64,000 nt of DNA from Jaltomata sinuosa (Eukaryota > Streptophyta > Magnoliopsida > Solanales > Solanaceae), in the NCBI GenBank assembly GCA_003996215.1, contig QJPP01002925.1, positions 16,075 through 80,074 of the forward strand. Direction: 5' to 3'. Position numbers and translations under genes: made by a program. Below the pieces are notes generated by a model. That model saw nothing but the letters and a program-made list of their open reading frames with translations, did not search any database and was not told where the DNA came from. Below, piece by piece: positions 35,010 to 46,248 of the stretch (positions are counted from its first letter, which is position 1; each line of letters opens with the position of its first letter).

Positions 35010-36480
35010 AAATTTTTCCAAGGTTTGTCAGGGGCTCAGGATTTAATTAGTATGAGCTAATGGGATCATCTTACCATAAAATATTTCATGGGATGGCCAT
35101 GAGGAATTTGGAGTGAGGTTTTGGCTTGTAACAAGTTTCCTACGTTCTTATGCTGATATATATGTTGAAACAAACTTGGAGACGTGAAAACTTGATATCA
35201 TTTTCCCTCTTATCATGTCATTTCTTAAAGCAATGCACTTGTACATGTTGGTTCTCTTACTTTGCAGGGTATATTTATTGAGAAAACTGCTCTCCAGTTT
35301 TACCCCCCACATTGGATGGGTGATGTTGAGTTCAGGCCTCAAGTAGGATGATGATTACATTCACTGAGTTGCAGAGCTGGTAATTTGATTGGGGTGGGTT
35401 GCTAAACAGTGCTCTGTGGTTCACAGTTTCGTCCATTCTAATCCTTGATATGGTCGAAACAGAGAAAAACAACCTTGTCTCATTGTCCGCGAGTCGTGGT
35501 CATGATGAGTTCACCATAATATAAGATTTAGATGATGGATTTTATCATTTCAATGACGCCAGAATCAAAGACAAATCTAGGTGGAGATTGTAAAATTAGT
35601 TGGGGAATGGAAGAAGTTCTGGATACCAGAAGACTGAGAAGTGGAATGAAGAACGAGTATGGTTAGGCGATAAGAGCACTGCGGCTAGTTTTACTTGATA
35701 TCATCTTAGCTTTCTTTTGGAATGTAAACATCAATTTACAATCATTGAAGTGTCTCTTCAGATGTCTTGGCCTAAGCAAAAAGGCTCATCAGAGTGTTGC
35801 CTCATGCCTGAAACATGCTGGCTAAAACATCTATGATACAAAGCGACATTCATTGGCCTCAGAGGAAATTTTTCAATCTTTACCCAGTGAAGGTATCTGT
35901 TTCCTCCCTCCTTATGTCCAGTAGGAATCGATTGCTCTGCTTTGTTTGGCAACTTTGCTTTGTGTTGGCTAGTGGGGTTAAATCTAGGCAGAACTTCTAT
36001 AAATCTCTTTCAATGTTACTTGATGATCAGCTAAAACATCACAGTGATCAATTGTTTGCAATATAAGTGATGCATTTTGTTCAAATAAACATCTCAGAAA
36101 TCTAACACATATAAACTGTGATCAATTATTTGCAATATAAGCTTAAAAAGTGCATTTTGTTCAAGAAATATATACTGTGTACAGATGAGGTACTATATAA
36201 AATAAGTGGTTGGTTGCAATAACAAGGTGATATACAAAACAAAAACTGAAAATCACTCATATTACTCAAGGAACCTGTTTTCTCATGGTTTACATCCAAC
36301 AAGAGAAAGGTCGACGAAATCAAACAGTGGTTTCAGCAGCAGTTTCAGCAGCTGGAGTTGGAACATATATACCCGCCATGATGGATTTCTACTGCTTTCT
36401 TTCTTCTTGCAAGCCGTGATTGCCTGCCTTCTTGCTCCGGTGTTCCTATGAAGCGTTTATGCCTCTACAATCAACTTCTA
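35010..36480. other. Intergenic, no gene identified
   Basis: No frame resembles a known protein. The first part may be 3' untranslated sequence of the PPR gene. A minus-strand frame at about 36380-36325 reads MAGIYVPTPAAETAAETTV and ends. It could be a short terminal exon of the unidentified minus-strand gene described at 36481-38111, but this is weak. Confidence 0.4.
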
Positions 36481-36529
36481 GATAGGAAGAACGTCCTCCG
36501 GCTGTGCCTCGGGTTTCTTCCAAAACCTG
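36481..36529 (-). other. Possible exon of an unidentified minus-strand gene
   Basis: On the minus strand an acceptor-like CTATTCCAG precedes 16 codons reading FWKKPEAQPEDVLPI and a stop. The composition and the consensus acceptor suggest a real exon. It might follow the exon at 38003-38111 across an intron containing a MITE, but that upstream exon already ends in a stop in its best frame, so this one could be 3' untranslated or belong to another transcript. Confidence 0.25.
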
Positions 36530-36917
36530 GAATAGGAAAACATTGCCTTCAATATGCAGATAACCAAGTTGCTAAGTAGCAGTAACTTTTCCTCAAAGTA
36601 TTTGTCAAGTCTGCAATGGCCAAAATTCAAATAGATAATGTATATTTCTATTAATTGCATTCTAATATTAAAAGCATGGAAATTATTCAATAAAAACCAA
36701 GAATAAATCTTAAGCCAAATGTTAAAAATACTTTGATTATTAAAAAGTCAATTACAATATAGTATGGAAACTTAAGGGTTGGAAAATGATACCCCCTTCC
36801 ACATATTGAATGGAAATGATAACCCCACTAGTATTGTTTTGTTTCAATGGCTCTGCTTTGACTCCCATATACATTCTTGAGCATAGTGAAGTATCTTGTA
36901 ATTTACTAAGAAACTCA

Positions 36918-37994
36918 GGCCTCATTTGTTTGCACTTAATGGAGGTCTGAATCTGAATGGTTCAGACCTTAGGCCATTAAGTGCATTTGTTTTTATTCTG
37001 ATTTAAGCACTTAATTGGTCTGAATGGGTCTTAATCATTAAGATCTAGAACAAAGTCTTAATACCATTAAGAGGTAAACTTGTATTGATAATATTCGCCA
37101 CCACTCTATCCACAATCACCATTCACCACCAGTTACCACTTTTGTCATCACAATCACCACCACCATTGTCAACCACCATTACCATCGTCAACCACCACCA
37201 CCAGCCACCATTACTATCAACCACTACCGCCCATACTACCTCCATCATTATATATAATTATATCCATTGTCACCACCATCACCGCCACCTCCAATACCAC
37301 TGTGGTCAATTCCTACAACTAACCAACTCCACCATCACAATTAGCACAGCCGCTAACTACCACCAACACACCATCAATCACCACACATTTTTCAGCCATC
37401 ACCACCACTGTTGTCACAGTCGGCGCCACCTCCACCATTATCAGTCACTACCACCAATACGGTCAATCCCCACTACCAATCACATCCACGATCACAACTA
37501 GAACCGCCGTTAACTACCACACATTTTTCTGTTACCACCATCAACACCGCCAACTACTAACCTTAGCCAACTTCACCATCACAAAAACCACCACCAACAC
37601 TTCCAATCGCCACCATTATGACAGTCACTACAACATCAACTACCTCTACTATCACAACTATCACCGGCAATATTACTAGCCACAAACACTAACCATTACC
37701 ACCACCACCACCATTACGAACCATCTCCATCATCACTAGTAAAAGTAAATGTTTCATTTTTTTAATCAAATAATAGTTTTATTTTTATTAAATTAAGTAA
37801 TTTTCTAATATATAATTAATTTTTATTTGAATTGTACTTTTATTATATTTATAAAGAAATAAATTATGCATATTCAGATGTTGAAAAACAAACAGTCTTA
37901 ATTATTCAGTATTCAGATCTAGACACAACATCTTAACCATTCAGATGTGCATTCAGATTCAGACGTCTTAATCTTAATGAAAACAAATGAGGCC
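36918..37994. mobile_element. MITE-like element carrying a CAC-rich microsatellite
   Basis: The left end GGCCTCATTTGTTTGCACTT and the reverse complement of the right end (GGCCTCATTTGTTTTCATTA) match. Inverted similarity continues through GTCTGAATCTGAATG. No transposase is present. A clear target duplication was not resolved. The middle is the trinucleotide tract listed separately. Confidence 0.7.
37090..37740. repeat. CAC/CAT-rich trinucleotide tract
   Basis: About 650 bp are dominated by ACC, CAC, CAT and TCA triplets with interruptions. It gives a long histidine- and threonine-rich open frame, which is a by-product of composition and not a gene. Confidence 0.9.
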
Positions 37995-38002
37995 TCAGTT
38001 AC

Positions 38003-38111
38003 CTAATCTTCTTTTGGCTTCTCTCTTGCATCTTCAGTTTCACTACCATGCAACAACTTGAACTTGAACTTGAGTACCTTCTGAAGTACTGGATTCTCTT
38101 TCAGATAGGTC
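38003..38111 (-). other. Candidate last coding exon, unidentified gene
   Basis: On the minus strand TTCTCCTTTCAG precedes an exon whose only long frame encodes 35 residues, with YLKENPVLQKVLKFKFKLL followed by a charged tail HGSETEDAREKPKED and TAG. The stop lies immediately before a GTAACT donor-like sequence. The strong acceptor, protein-like composition and stop placement suggest a real terminal exon. The neighbouring MITE end (37994) lies nine bases away. I do not recognise the protein. A possible upstream exon is a frame near 38885-38815 reading LLDEQSEIITHPAIAAVWK. Confidence 0.35.
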
Positions 38112-39209
38112 CTGAAAGGAGAAGGAAGGCTTGAATGCCAACAGGTGTCTATTATATTGAATTTACCCGATAGTCCCCATTTTGGGAATGTCCAGTGCCA
38201 ATGGGTAAGTTGCCAATCCCTAGACTATGTAATGTACTTTATCTGTTGGGTTACGGACGGGCATTTTATCAGAGGTTTCTAATCTACCCTTGTGTGATTC
38301 CTGTTGAAGCATATACTCGGGGGTGGGTGCAAGGCGGATGATTTTAAAGCAGACTCCCCATTCATTAGATAGAGAAGATCACCAAGATTTCGCGATCCAA
38401 CTGCCGAATTTATTCCAATTCCAAGAGCTCGGGCTTGACTTGCTTGGACATGGTCTGCTTAGGATCTGTGTCTTCCTAGGAAAAGGTTAGCTTCAGAAGG
38501 TCCCGTTAGCTAAGGAGCATCACTTTCATTAAAAAAAACAAGGCATGTCCCAATAGTCTCATCATATTGTCCAATATCATCTTGATTTTGCCATCAAAAT
38601 GGTCAAGATGGGGTTCAATGTGTCAAGACCCGAGAGAACATATGGTGCATTTGGGGGAATGTGAACTTCAGAAGGAAGGCCATCTAGATCAAGCAATACA
38701 CACTCTCCATGTTATCGTCACAAACTGACTGCTTTTCCATCATTCAGCGCAGCAGAAAACAACACAACCAACAAGTGCAATGTATGATACCGCCACCGGA
38801 GCTTTGTTTCTATTACTCAGTTCTTTTCCAGACAGCAGCAATTGCTGGATGAGTTATGATCTCACTTTGCTCATCCAGCAGTAAAAGGAATTCCATATTA
38901 CAACACTACTTACTGCTACTACTTGCACAATCATAATTTCATATATATATATTGTGTCCAAATAATTGGAGTAAAGGACAACTTCACTTATTCTCTAAAA
39001 CTTATAGATGATTGTGCTGAATCTTCACGATGGAAATTTGGGATTCTAGTTCCCTCAATCATTATTAGAATTCAGTATATCCCATAAACTAGCTAAATAA
39101 AAAATGAGGACTCAGAACACTTGAAATTTGCTCATACTTAAGCTAATGAGGATCATTTATACAAGGAAATTTGACTCTCTTTGACATTTTATCAAAGAAT
39201 GTTAAGTCA
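38112..39209. other. Intergenic or intronic DNA, no gene identified
   Basis: Apart from the weak exon-like frame near 38815-38885 on the minus strand nothing coding was seen. A short TA repeat lies near 38941. Confidence 0.4.
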
Positions 39210-40007
39210 CTATGTGTATAATGTATTTTGATGATTGACAAACTTGTCACTAGCAACTGGTACAGGGACATGTTACTCGTCTACCGGCAGTAGTACACGT
39301 CACTTTCAAAGACAACTGTATTGTACCGCTCTGTGTCAGTGTTACTGCTAGTCCTCTCTATTGTCCAATGGAATCTGTCCAAGGTTTTCCCTCCAACATT
39401 GTCTCACATATATTGATCATTACCCGGAGGAAAACCTAGTTTTTGCATTTTGAATCAAAAGGTCATCTCTCCTCCTTGCAAAAGCCGTCGAAAGTTTCTC
39501 TCAAGATCAACAACTCAGCAACCGAAGAACTAGTTTGCTTAAGATGAAAATCATTTAGTTCTAGATTAATTGATTATATTGTTCAGTATTTATCATTGTA
39601 AACTCACTCCTCTTAATATGCTTGGGTGAGTGTTGTTACAACTGTTCTTATCATTAGTAGATCTGAGTCTCTAGGCTAGAGTTAGCTGCAGATGATTCAG
39701 AATAGAGTTATTGCGAAAAGTTCACTTGCAAAGTTATTGTAAGTAAGAGGAATTAGGAGTCTAGTTCCTAGATTGCAAGATGTTGTAATCTGTAGCTTGC
39801 TCGTTGTTATAGTGAAGTTGTTGGTGAAAATCCTACAAGGTAGGTCGTGATTTTACTCCCTTGAGTAAGGAAGTTTCCAAGTAAATATCCTGTGCATTTT
39901 ACTTTACTGTATTACGTGTGTGTGTTGTTTATTTCTCTGACGTTGTTGGGGGACCAAGTAAGGAACCTGGTTCCTAGCTTGGTATTGGGTTAATACAAAC
40001 CTTCAAT

Positions 40008-40019
40008 TGGTATCAGAGC
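40008..40019 (+). promoter_or_regulatory. Primer-binding site (initiator tRNA-Met), truncated copia
   Basis: TGGTATCAGAGC is the standard plant initiator tRNA-Met primer site. It sits between the LTR-like sequence and gag. Confidence 0.88.
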
Positions 40020-40063
40020 AGGTTCCTCCTAAAAGGTTAACACCTAGGAAGGATCTTGCTACG

Positions 40064-40456
40064 ATGGTTGCTCCACAAAATCTCGAAGAAGGACAATCAA
40101 CCACAAGACCACCAAGATTCAACGGGCAATTCTATGGATGGTGGAAAACAAGAATGCATGATTTCATCATGGCTGATGACAGTGAACTATGGGATGTTAT
40201 TTGTGATGGTCCATATGTTCCCATGAAGAACGTGACCGAAGGAGAAAATACGAGATTTGTTGCAAAGACCAGAAAGCAATATAATGACGCGGATCGTAAG
40301 CTCATTGAGAAGAACTTCAAGGTCAAGAAGCTTCTGGTGTATAGAATCGGTGCGGATGAGTACAACAGGATCTCAGCTTGTGAGACTGCTAAAAAATCTG
40401 GGAAGCCCTTCAGACTGCTCATGAAGGAACAAGTCAGGTTAAACAATCCAAAATAG
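40064..40456 (+). pseudogene. Copia Gag N-terminal part, truncated
   Basis: From ATG 40064 the frame gives 130 codons, with PPRFNGQFYGWWKTRMHDFI, ELWDVICDGPYVP and the run to the stop at 40456. These match the copia gag domain (DUF4219/UBN2 type). Gag-like sequence continues in another frame to about 40790 (QYELFKMKEEESIQDMHTRL), with a frameshift and further stops, then is cut off. It is dead. Confidence 0.8.
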
Positions 40457-40819
40457 ACATGCTCACTACTCAGTATGAACTGTTCAAGATGAAAGAAGAG
40501 GAGTCGATCCAAGATATGCACACCAGGCTCATTCGATTATCAATGAATTACACTGTCTGAGAGAAGTTATCCAAACCAACAAGCAGGTTAGAAAGATTCT
40601 CATATGTAACGTGAATGTAATTACTGAAGCCAAAGATTTACTGGTTCTAACCATGGATGAATTGATTGGTAACCTAAAGACCTATGAATGAAGACAACAA
40701 GACCTGGAAAGAAAAGAACCAAAGAAGGAGAAAAACTTGGTGCTCAAGGTTTCTAAGAGTGATTCCAGCGAAGATGTCACTGATATGGCATATATCACAC
40801 GGAGATTTCAAAGTGGATA

Positions 40820-41249
40820 TTGATGTTGAAATTCAAAGTGGTGGAGAAAAATAAAACTTGGGGGGGGGGGAGGGGGGTTGTTTCGATTTTTTTTTTATAA
40901 TTTATGAAATTGATGGTAAAAGCAAAGAGAAAGTAGCCATGGTTGTGGAGTCCATCTACAGCAGCATTGGCGGCAGAGGAAGGTGGAGATTGGGTTGGGG
41001 GGAGGAGGTGGAGGAAGAGTTGGAAGGAGAGAGAAGACAAAAGAAGAAAATAAAAAAAATAAAAAATTGCAAAATTTAAGTCATTCACGCGCTCAAAAGT
41101 AGTGCAACATACACAGTGTCAACTTAGTAAAAAGTGTCAAAATGGCACAGCAGACCCCTACTTGAGGTGTTTAAAAATGAACAAGGTCTACTTAAGATGT
41201 CTAAGTGAAAGTTGGTGCCAACATTAGGGGACCACCGATGAATTCCGCC
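40820..41249. mobile_element. Partial copy of the MULE-like MITE
   Basis: The right end (about 41085-41249) matches the right end of the copy at 29020-30240, including GTGTCAAAATGGCACA, GAGGTGTTTAAAAATGA and ACCGATGAATTCCGCC. The left terminal repeat was not found. A G-run of 10 at 40861 and a purine-rich middle are probably internal to it. Confidence 0.6.
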
Positions 41250-41717
41250 GTCCTTAATATGTAAACCAAGTCATTTATGATTTACCCATTGTTCTAACCA
41301 AACAATTCTACCTGCATCATATTTTTCTTTACCTCAATTGAGACAAAAATGTACCTGCTCAATGGTTTTGTTTTTTTAACTGACCAAACACCTCAAATTC
41401 CAAAATAAATATTTTATATATAAAAAAAATGCTTTCAGCTTACAAAAAACTTCGCAAAATAGGCTATAGATCTGGTATTAACATAATCAAATTTTATCAA
41501 ATAAGTTTTACCAAATAAATGGTTAGTTATCTGATAAAGTATTCTACACATTACAACAATGTTTCTCATATATGACATAGCATATCCACATAAGTGAAAA
41601 CATATCAATAAATTTTATCAACTCCCTCAACCAAAATCTTCTTTTCTTGAGAAGTAAAACCACAAAAACATGAAGAGATTTCAAAGAAACAAATGTATTA
41701 TATTTGAAAGACAAATA

Positions 41718-42153
41718 GGGATGGCAATGAGGCGGAGCGGGTGCGGGGCAGGTTGAGGCTTAACCGGCAAAAATTTCAACTCGCCCTGCCGCCCATAGCA
41801 TTTTTTCCATTTTCAACCTGCCCCACATCCACCCCGACTCCTCTGGACCTTGTGTGTCTCTGTTTTTCAAAATAATTTGAAGTAATCTCTTGGAAGGAGA
41901 AGAGAAGAATGATATGAGAGAATTGTGACTTAATAAAAAATCTAAAAATGAAATCGAAAAGAAAATGTGAAAAATAGTAGAGCAGAAAGATGGAAATAAC
42001 CAGATCTCAATAAAATCGATTTGGAGGAAACCCGCGCCCCACCCCACATTAGATTTTCAATAATATCATTTTAACCCGCCCCGCCTCACCCCGCATAAAA
42101 TTAAACCTGCCCCCCAATAAGGCCAAAACCCTCCCAGCCCCATTGCCACCCCT
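41718..42153. mobile_element. GC-rich-ended MITE upstream of the glycosyltransferase gene
   Basis: It starts GGGATGGCAATGAGGCGGAG and ends in a block whose reverse complement is AGGGGTGGCAATGGGGCTGG, so the termini are inverted repeats. GC-rich arms enclose an AT-rich core. It is related to the truncated copy at 28803-30880 in opposite orientation. It ends about 540 bp before the start codon at 42693. Confidence 0.72.
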
Positions 42154-42692
42154 AAAGACAAAACCAGCAAAGCCATGACATCATTGCCATTATTGATCAC
42201 CAAAATCACATTTACTTTTCTTCACCACACAGCTTCCTTGGATCTTATCTTATACTGTAGTAAATAATACAACATACAATATCTTCCACCTATGCCATGA
42301 CATCATTGTCATTATTTTGGGATTCATAATGATTACAGTCCGAATCAATTTGCATGTACTTTTGACTGATATCTTCCACCAACACATGTACCGTGTAACA
42401 AGACCTACTAAAACTAAAGCATCGCCTAGTTTTAAACTTTTTTTATTTCTATTGAATTTAAACTCGTTCGAATATTTACTTTCACTTTATTAACCACCAG
42501 GCTACGCCTTGGACGTAACATCATTGTCATTCTTAATCCACATACTTTTTACATATCTTGATCTAACCAATCACAAGGGTCATCATCATCATACCAAGAT
42601 TACAGTCCAATCCACAAATTCCAGTTTCTTCTTCAAAGTTTCAAACAGAATCAAAGTTCAAGTTTGTATAAGCCTTTGAGCCAAAGAAAAAA
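42154..42692 (+). promoter_or_regulatory. Upstream region of the glycosyltransferase with repeated motif
   Basis: TGACATCATTGCCA (42176-42189), TGACATCATTGTCA (42298-42311) and TAACATCATTGTCA (42516-42529) are three copies of an imperfect TGACA/TGTCA inverted repeat. GATTACAGTCC also occurs twice (about 42334 and 42599) and GATATCTTCCACC-like words twice. TGAC-containing repeats can bind bZIP-type factors in plants. Here that is only a suggestion. Confidence 0.4.
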
Positions 42693-45426
42693 ATGACAAG
42701 TACCAAGAACATAGAGTTGATCTTCATTCCTTCTCCAGGAATTAGCCATTTAGTGTCCATAGTAGAAATGGCAAAGCTTCTCATAACTAGGGAAAAACAC
42801 ATGTCCATTACAGTCCTCATTATCCAATTACCTCATGACAACAAGCTCTCTTCTTATATCCAATCAGTATCCGATTTCAGCTCGCGTTTGAAATTCATTC
42901 AACTCCCTCAGGATGACTCTCTTTTGCAGCTACTCAAAAGCAACCGTATCAACTCGTTTATTGCTGGTCATAAGCCTGCAGTTAGAGATGCAGTGGCTGA
43001 AATTCTCAAGTCACAATCAAACATTACACTAGCAGGTATTTCAAATTAATTTCACGTATGATTATTTAAACTTTATTCTGACCAGGGCTTTGGTCTAGTG
43101 ATAAGCACACAACTTGTGATTTATAAATTAGACACACATCATGAGTTCGAACGTTTCTGGAGAAAAAAGATTGGTATTTCCTTTTTGTCCCAATTTATGT
43201 CATACTTATCGGATTTTGAGAGTCAAAACAGTTTTTCTTTGACCGTGATCTTTTCATATGCCTTTTTAAATATTTAAAATTATTAATTATGGTTACTTAA
43301 AGTACTTTCAAATATAAACTTTATTTCAAAGAGCTATCCAAACTCATGGAAAAATTTAAAAGTTTGACTCTCGAAATCTGAATGATGCCACATATATTGG
43401 GACAAAGAGAGAATTTAAATTGAGAAAGCCACTAGACCCACCCTTAACGCGTCTAGAAAAATTATTTTAATGACTATTGTTATTGTGGGTAGACTAAAGT
43501 TCTTTTATGCTACAAATGATAGTTTTGAAATTAGTGTTACAATGGATAAAGTTTAGTAATTATATGTGAGATTAACCCGCAGGTATTGTCATCGACTTGT
43601 TTTGCACCTCTATGATAGACGTGGCTAATGAATTTGAGCTACCAACCTATGTTTTCTACACCTGTGGTGCAGCCTCTCTTGGTCTTCAGTTCCATTTACA
43701 GATCCTTAGTGATGAATTTGAAAGAGATATCACAAAGTACAAAGATGAACCTGAACAAAATCTCTCTGTACCAACATATCTCAATCCATTTCCAGCAAAA
43801 TGTTTGCCCTCTGTCGTGTTAGACAAGGGAGGAGTTTCCACCGTGTTTATTGATATTACGAGAAGGTTTCGAGAAACCAAAGGTATTATGATAAATACCT
43901 TTCTTGAACTTGATTCTCATGCGATAAACTCCCTCTCACGAGACAAGAATATACCACCGGTATACCCTGTTGGACCAGTGTTGAACCTTAATAATGTTCA
44001 AGGTGACAACTTGAGTTCATCAGACCAGAATATTATGAAATGGTTAGATGATCAACCCCCTTCATCTGTAGTGTTCCTCTGTTTTGGTAGCGGAGGAAGT
44101 TTTACAACAGAGCAAGTTAAGGAAATAGGATATGCTCTGGAGAACAGTGGGTGTCAATTTTTGTGGTCATTGAGGCAACCACCAGAGAAAGATGCAAGAC
44201 TTCCAAGTGACTATGAAAATTTTGAAGAAGTATTGCCAGAAGGGTTCTTGCAAAGAACACAAGGGATTGGAAAGGTTTGTTTTTTTCTTTATGTTTTTCA
44301 TATGGTGTCAAGTCAATGTTTCATTCTCATAGCTCGAAACTGAAACTTCTGGTTAAGACCGGAGGGGTACTTGTTGTTCCACCATAAAGTTTGGGCCGTT
44401 GATTTTATTTTGAATGATTTAAAACCTAGCATGCTATAGAAAATAACATTTTTATTTAAAAAAAACATATCCAATATTTCATAATTTTATCTTTTGGCTC
44501 CTCATTTCACCTTCTTCAAGAGTCCCTTTTCTTCTTTGTTTCATTCCAAATTCCTACAAAATCATTTGAGAGACTTAAGAGTTCTCTGAACCTTCTATTC
44601 GAGTGTACATTATAAAATTCCTGGATGATGCATTGTATTTTGATTTTTGGGAGTACGTTATCACTTGTTATCTAGATAGAAAATCTACGCTGAAGAGTGA
44701 AGACAATGCCTTTTATAGAGCCTTTTTGGATTGGCTTATTTTAAGCGTTTTTAAGCCAAAATAGCTTTTAAGCACTTTTGTAATGTTTGGGTAGAATAAA
44801 AAAGTGTTTTTAAGCACCTGTATTCGAGCCCAAAAGTCATAAGTTAGAACACCTAACTTATGGTTTTTGGCTTATAAGCCAAAAGCTATAAACCCATCCA
44901 AACATGCTCATAGTGTACCATTATTTTTTCACATCCTAACTTCATTTTATCTTTTATTACTTGCTAATCATTGCATATTATTATTTCCATCTCTACTATT
45001 TACCTACAGGTGATAGGATGGGCACCTCAGTTAGCAATTTTATCTCACAAAGCAGTAGGAGGCTTTGTGTCACACTGTGGATGGAATTCGACTTTGGAAA
45101 GTATTTATTTTGGAGTGCCAATGGCAACTTGGCCAATGTACGCAGAGCAGCAAGCGAATGCATTTCAATTGGTTAAGGATTTGGTAATGGCAGTCGAGAT
45201 TAAGATGGATTACAGGAAGGAACCGAAAGTGACGATGGGCCAAGAGGTTATAGTGAAAGCACAGGAGATTGAGAAAGCAATACGGGAACTTATGGACCCG
45301 GAAAATAAAATCCGGATGACAGTGAAAGAGATGAAGGAGAAGAGCAGAGCAGCAACCATGGAAGGTGGCTCTTCTTACACTTCTATTGGAGGTTTCATCC
45401 AGAGTATCCTGGAGAATACTCAATGA
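42693..45426 (+). CDS. Family-1 UDP-glycosyltransferase (UGT71-like), three exons
   Basis: Exons 42693-43035, 43583-44274 and 45010-45426 join in frame through GT-AG introns to give 483 residues. Such enzymes transfer a sugar, usually glucose from UDP-glucose, to small acceptors such as flavonoids, phenolics or hormones in the cytosol. The likely catalytic His19 (PSPGISH) and its partner Asp119 (GIVIDLFC) are present. The 44-residue PSPG sugar-nucleotide box in exon 3 starts WAPQLAILSHKAVGGFVSHC and has HCGWNS at its positions 19-24. It ends in E-Q, the final Gln typical of glucose use. Overall sequence and length suggest UGT71 (group E). The acceptor cannot be told. Two introns are unusual for this group, and each holds a MITE. 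An AATAAA signal lies at 45471. All key residues are intact, so it is probably functional. Confidence 0.88.
43179..43411. mobile_element. Stowaway-like MITE in glycosyltransferase intron 1
   Basis: The left end TTTGTCCCAATTTATGTCA and the right end ATGCCACATATATTGGGACA are inverted copies, with GATTTTGAGAGTCAAA and TTTGACTCTCGAAATC further in. This is a widespread Solanaceae element. It makes up over 40% of the intron. Confidence 0.8.
44718..44909. mobile_element. Small MITE in glycosyltransferase intron 2
   Basis: The left end GAGCCTTTTTGGATTGGCTT and the reverse complement of the right end (GAGCATGTTTGGATGGGTTT) match, and the inner parts pair through AAGCCAAAA and TTTTGGCTT. No open frame is present. 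The target duplication is not clear. Confidence 0.7.
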
Positions 45427-45840
45427 TTAGCGGTCAGTTCTGGCTACTAGCATTGGATATATGACAGTATAATAAAACAATTTATGTGTATTTTGTAGTT
45501 TGATCGATATAGTTGGTTATGTATTCTCGTTTCTAAGTTATTAATAAAGGTCGCCCATGCTGAGCACGACCCAAGATTGTGTTGGTTGTTATAATATCTT
45601 TTCTTTTTTAATCTCAATTTGTTTCACGTGACATCAAAATATTTCAAGCTACGGAAGAAGGGCTTTTTAAGGACAGCAATAAGGTAATAAGTAATAAAAT
45701 TGTGAAACAGGTCCTTACTTTGGTGTTGATTACAGCCATACGACTTTTGAGATGCTCTTTTGCTCAAGTTAGGAAAAATGCAATCATCGAGGAAGAGAGT
45801 TTAAAGGAAAGTACCTGTCAGATATAAGATTGTCCAATAC

Positions 45841-46248
45841 TCAATGCATTGGTGGAAACACTTGTGAAGCGGGAGGAGTATTAGCCAATGGCAAAAATTT
45901 ATTAGTCTTGGACCAAACCTCAGTCATGTTTGGTTTCTCCACGTAGGCCATGGTAAACTCTCCCACCTTTTCTGCCTTGCCTCGCATACCTGCCCTTAGC
46001 ACCTGTTGTTTTTTATGGTTAAAGGAAAAGATGCCATTTTCTAACCGGATAATATCCCCAGGCTCAAAAGCATCACATTCATCACCCCACATTTGAAAGT
46101 GAACTGCAGCTGTCTCATCTGCCACTAGTGCCAAACAGATCTTTTGTTGCCCTTTTAAAGCTATCCTCTCTTTGTCCAAAACAATAAATTGTGTGCTTAT
46201 ATTGTTCGATGCTGCTGGTACGAGGTCTTTTAGTTTTAGAGACTGCAT
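45841..46248 (-). CDS. SOSS-B-like single-stranded DNA-binding OB-fold protein
   Basis: From ATG 46248 the frame gives 135 residues starting MQSLKLKDLVPAASNNISTQ. It contains one OB fold (about residues 10-112), with KICLALVADETAAVHFQMWG, ECDAFEPGDIIRLENGIFSF and GEFTMAYVEKPNMTEV. This matches the plant homologues of SOSS complex subunit B (hSSB1-like), which bind single-stranded DNA in repair. That role in plants is inference from the family. The frame is open up to 46380, but the upstream residues do not match the family, and a splice acceptor (TTGGTTGCAG, ending at 46272) lies 23 bases upstream of the ATG, so 46248 is chosen. A donor-like CCAAG/GTACAA at about 47130 suggests a 5' untranslated intron that would hold the MITE at 46772-47003. 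It converges with the glycosyltransferase gene 414 bp away. Confidence 0.8.
   Translation of the reverse strand: MQSLKLKDLVPAASNNISTQFIVLDKERIALKGQQKICLALVADETAAVHFQMWGDECDAFEPGDIIRLENGIFSFNHKKQQVLRAGMRGKAEKVGEFTMAYVEKPNMTEVWSKTNKFLPLANTPPASQVFPPMH

Larger units (their letters stand above)
39210..40818 (+). mobile_element. Truncated Ty1/copia element (LTR, primer site, gag)
   Basis: An LTR-like stretch (from about 39210, limits uncertain) leads into a perfect initiator tRNA-Met primer site and a copia gag. The element stops near 40818, where MITE-like sequence begins. No protease, integrase or reverse transcriptase remains. Confidence 0.65.

Noticed and set aside
37085..37501. Open frame of 138 codons rich in His, Thr and Pro
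   Set aside because: It is produced by the CAC/CAT trinucleotide tract, which is open in several frames and lies inside a MITE.
40858..41079. Glycine- and glutamate-rich open frame after a G-run
   Set aside because: It is compositional, lies in MITE-like sequence, and begins next to a homopolymer.
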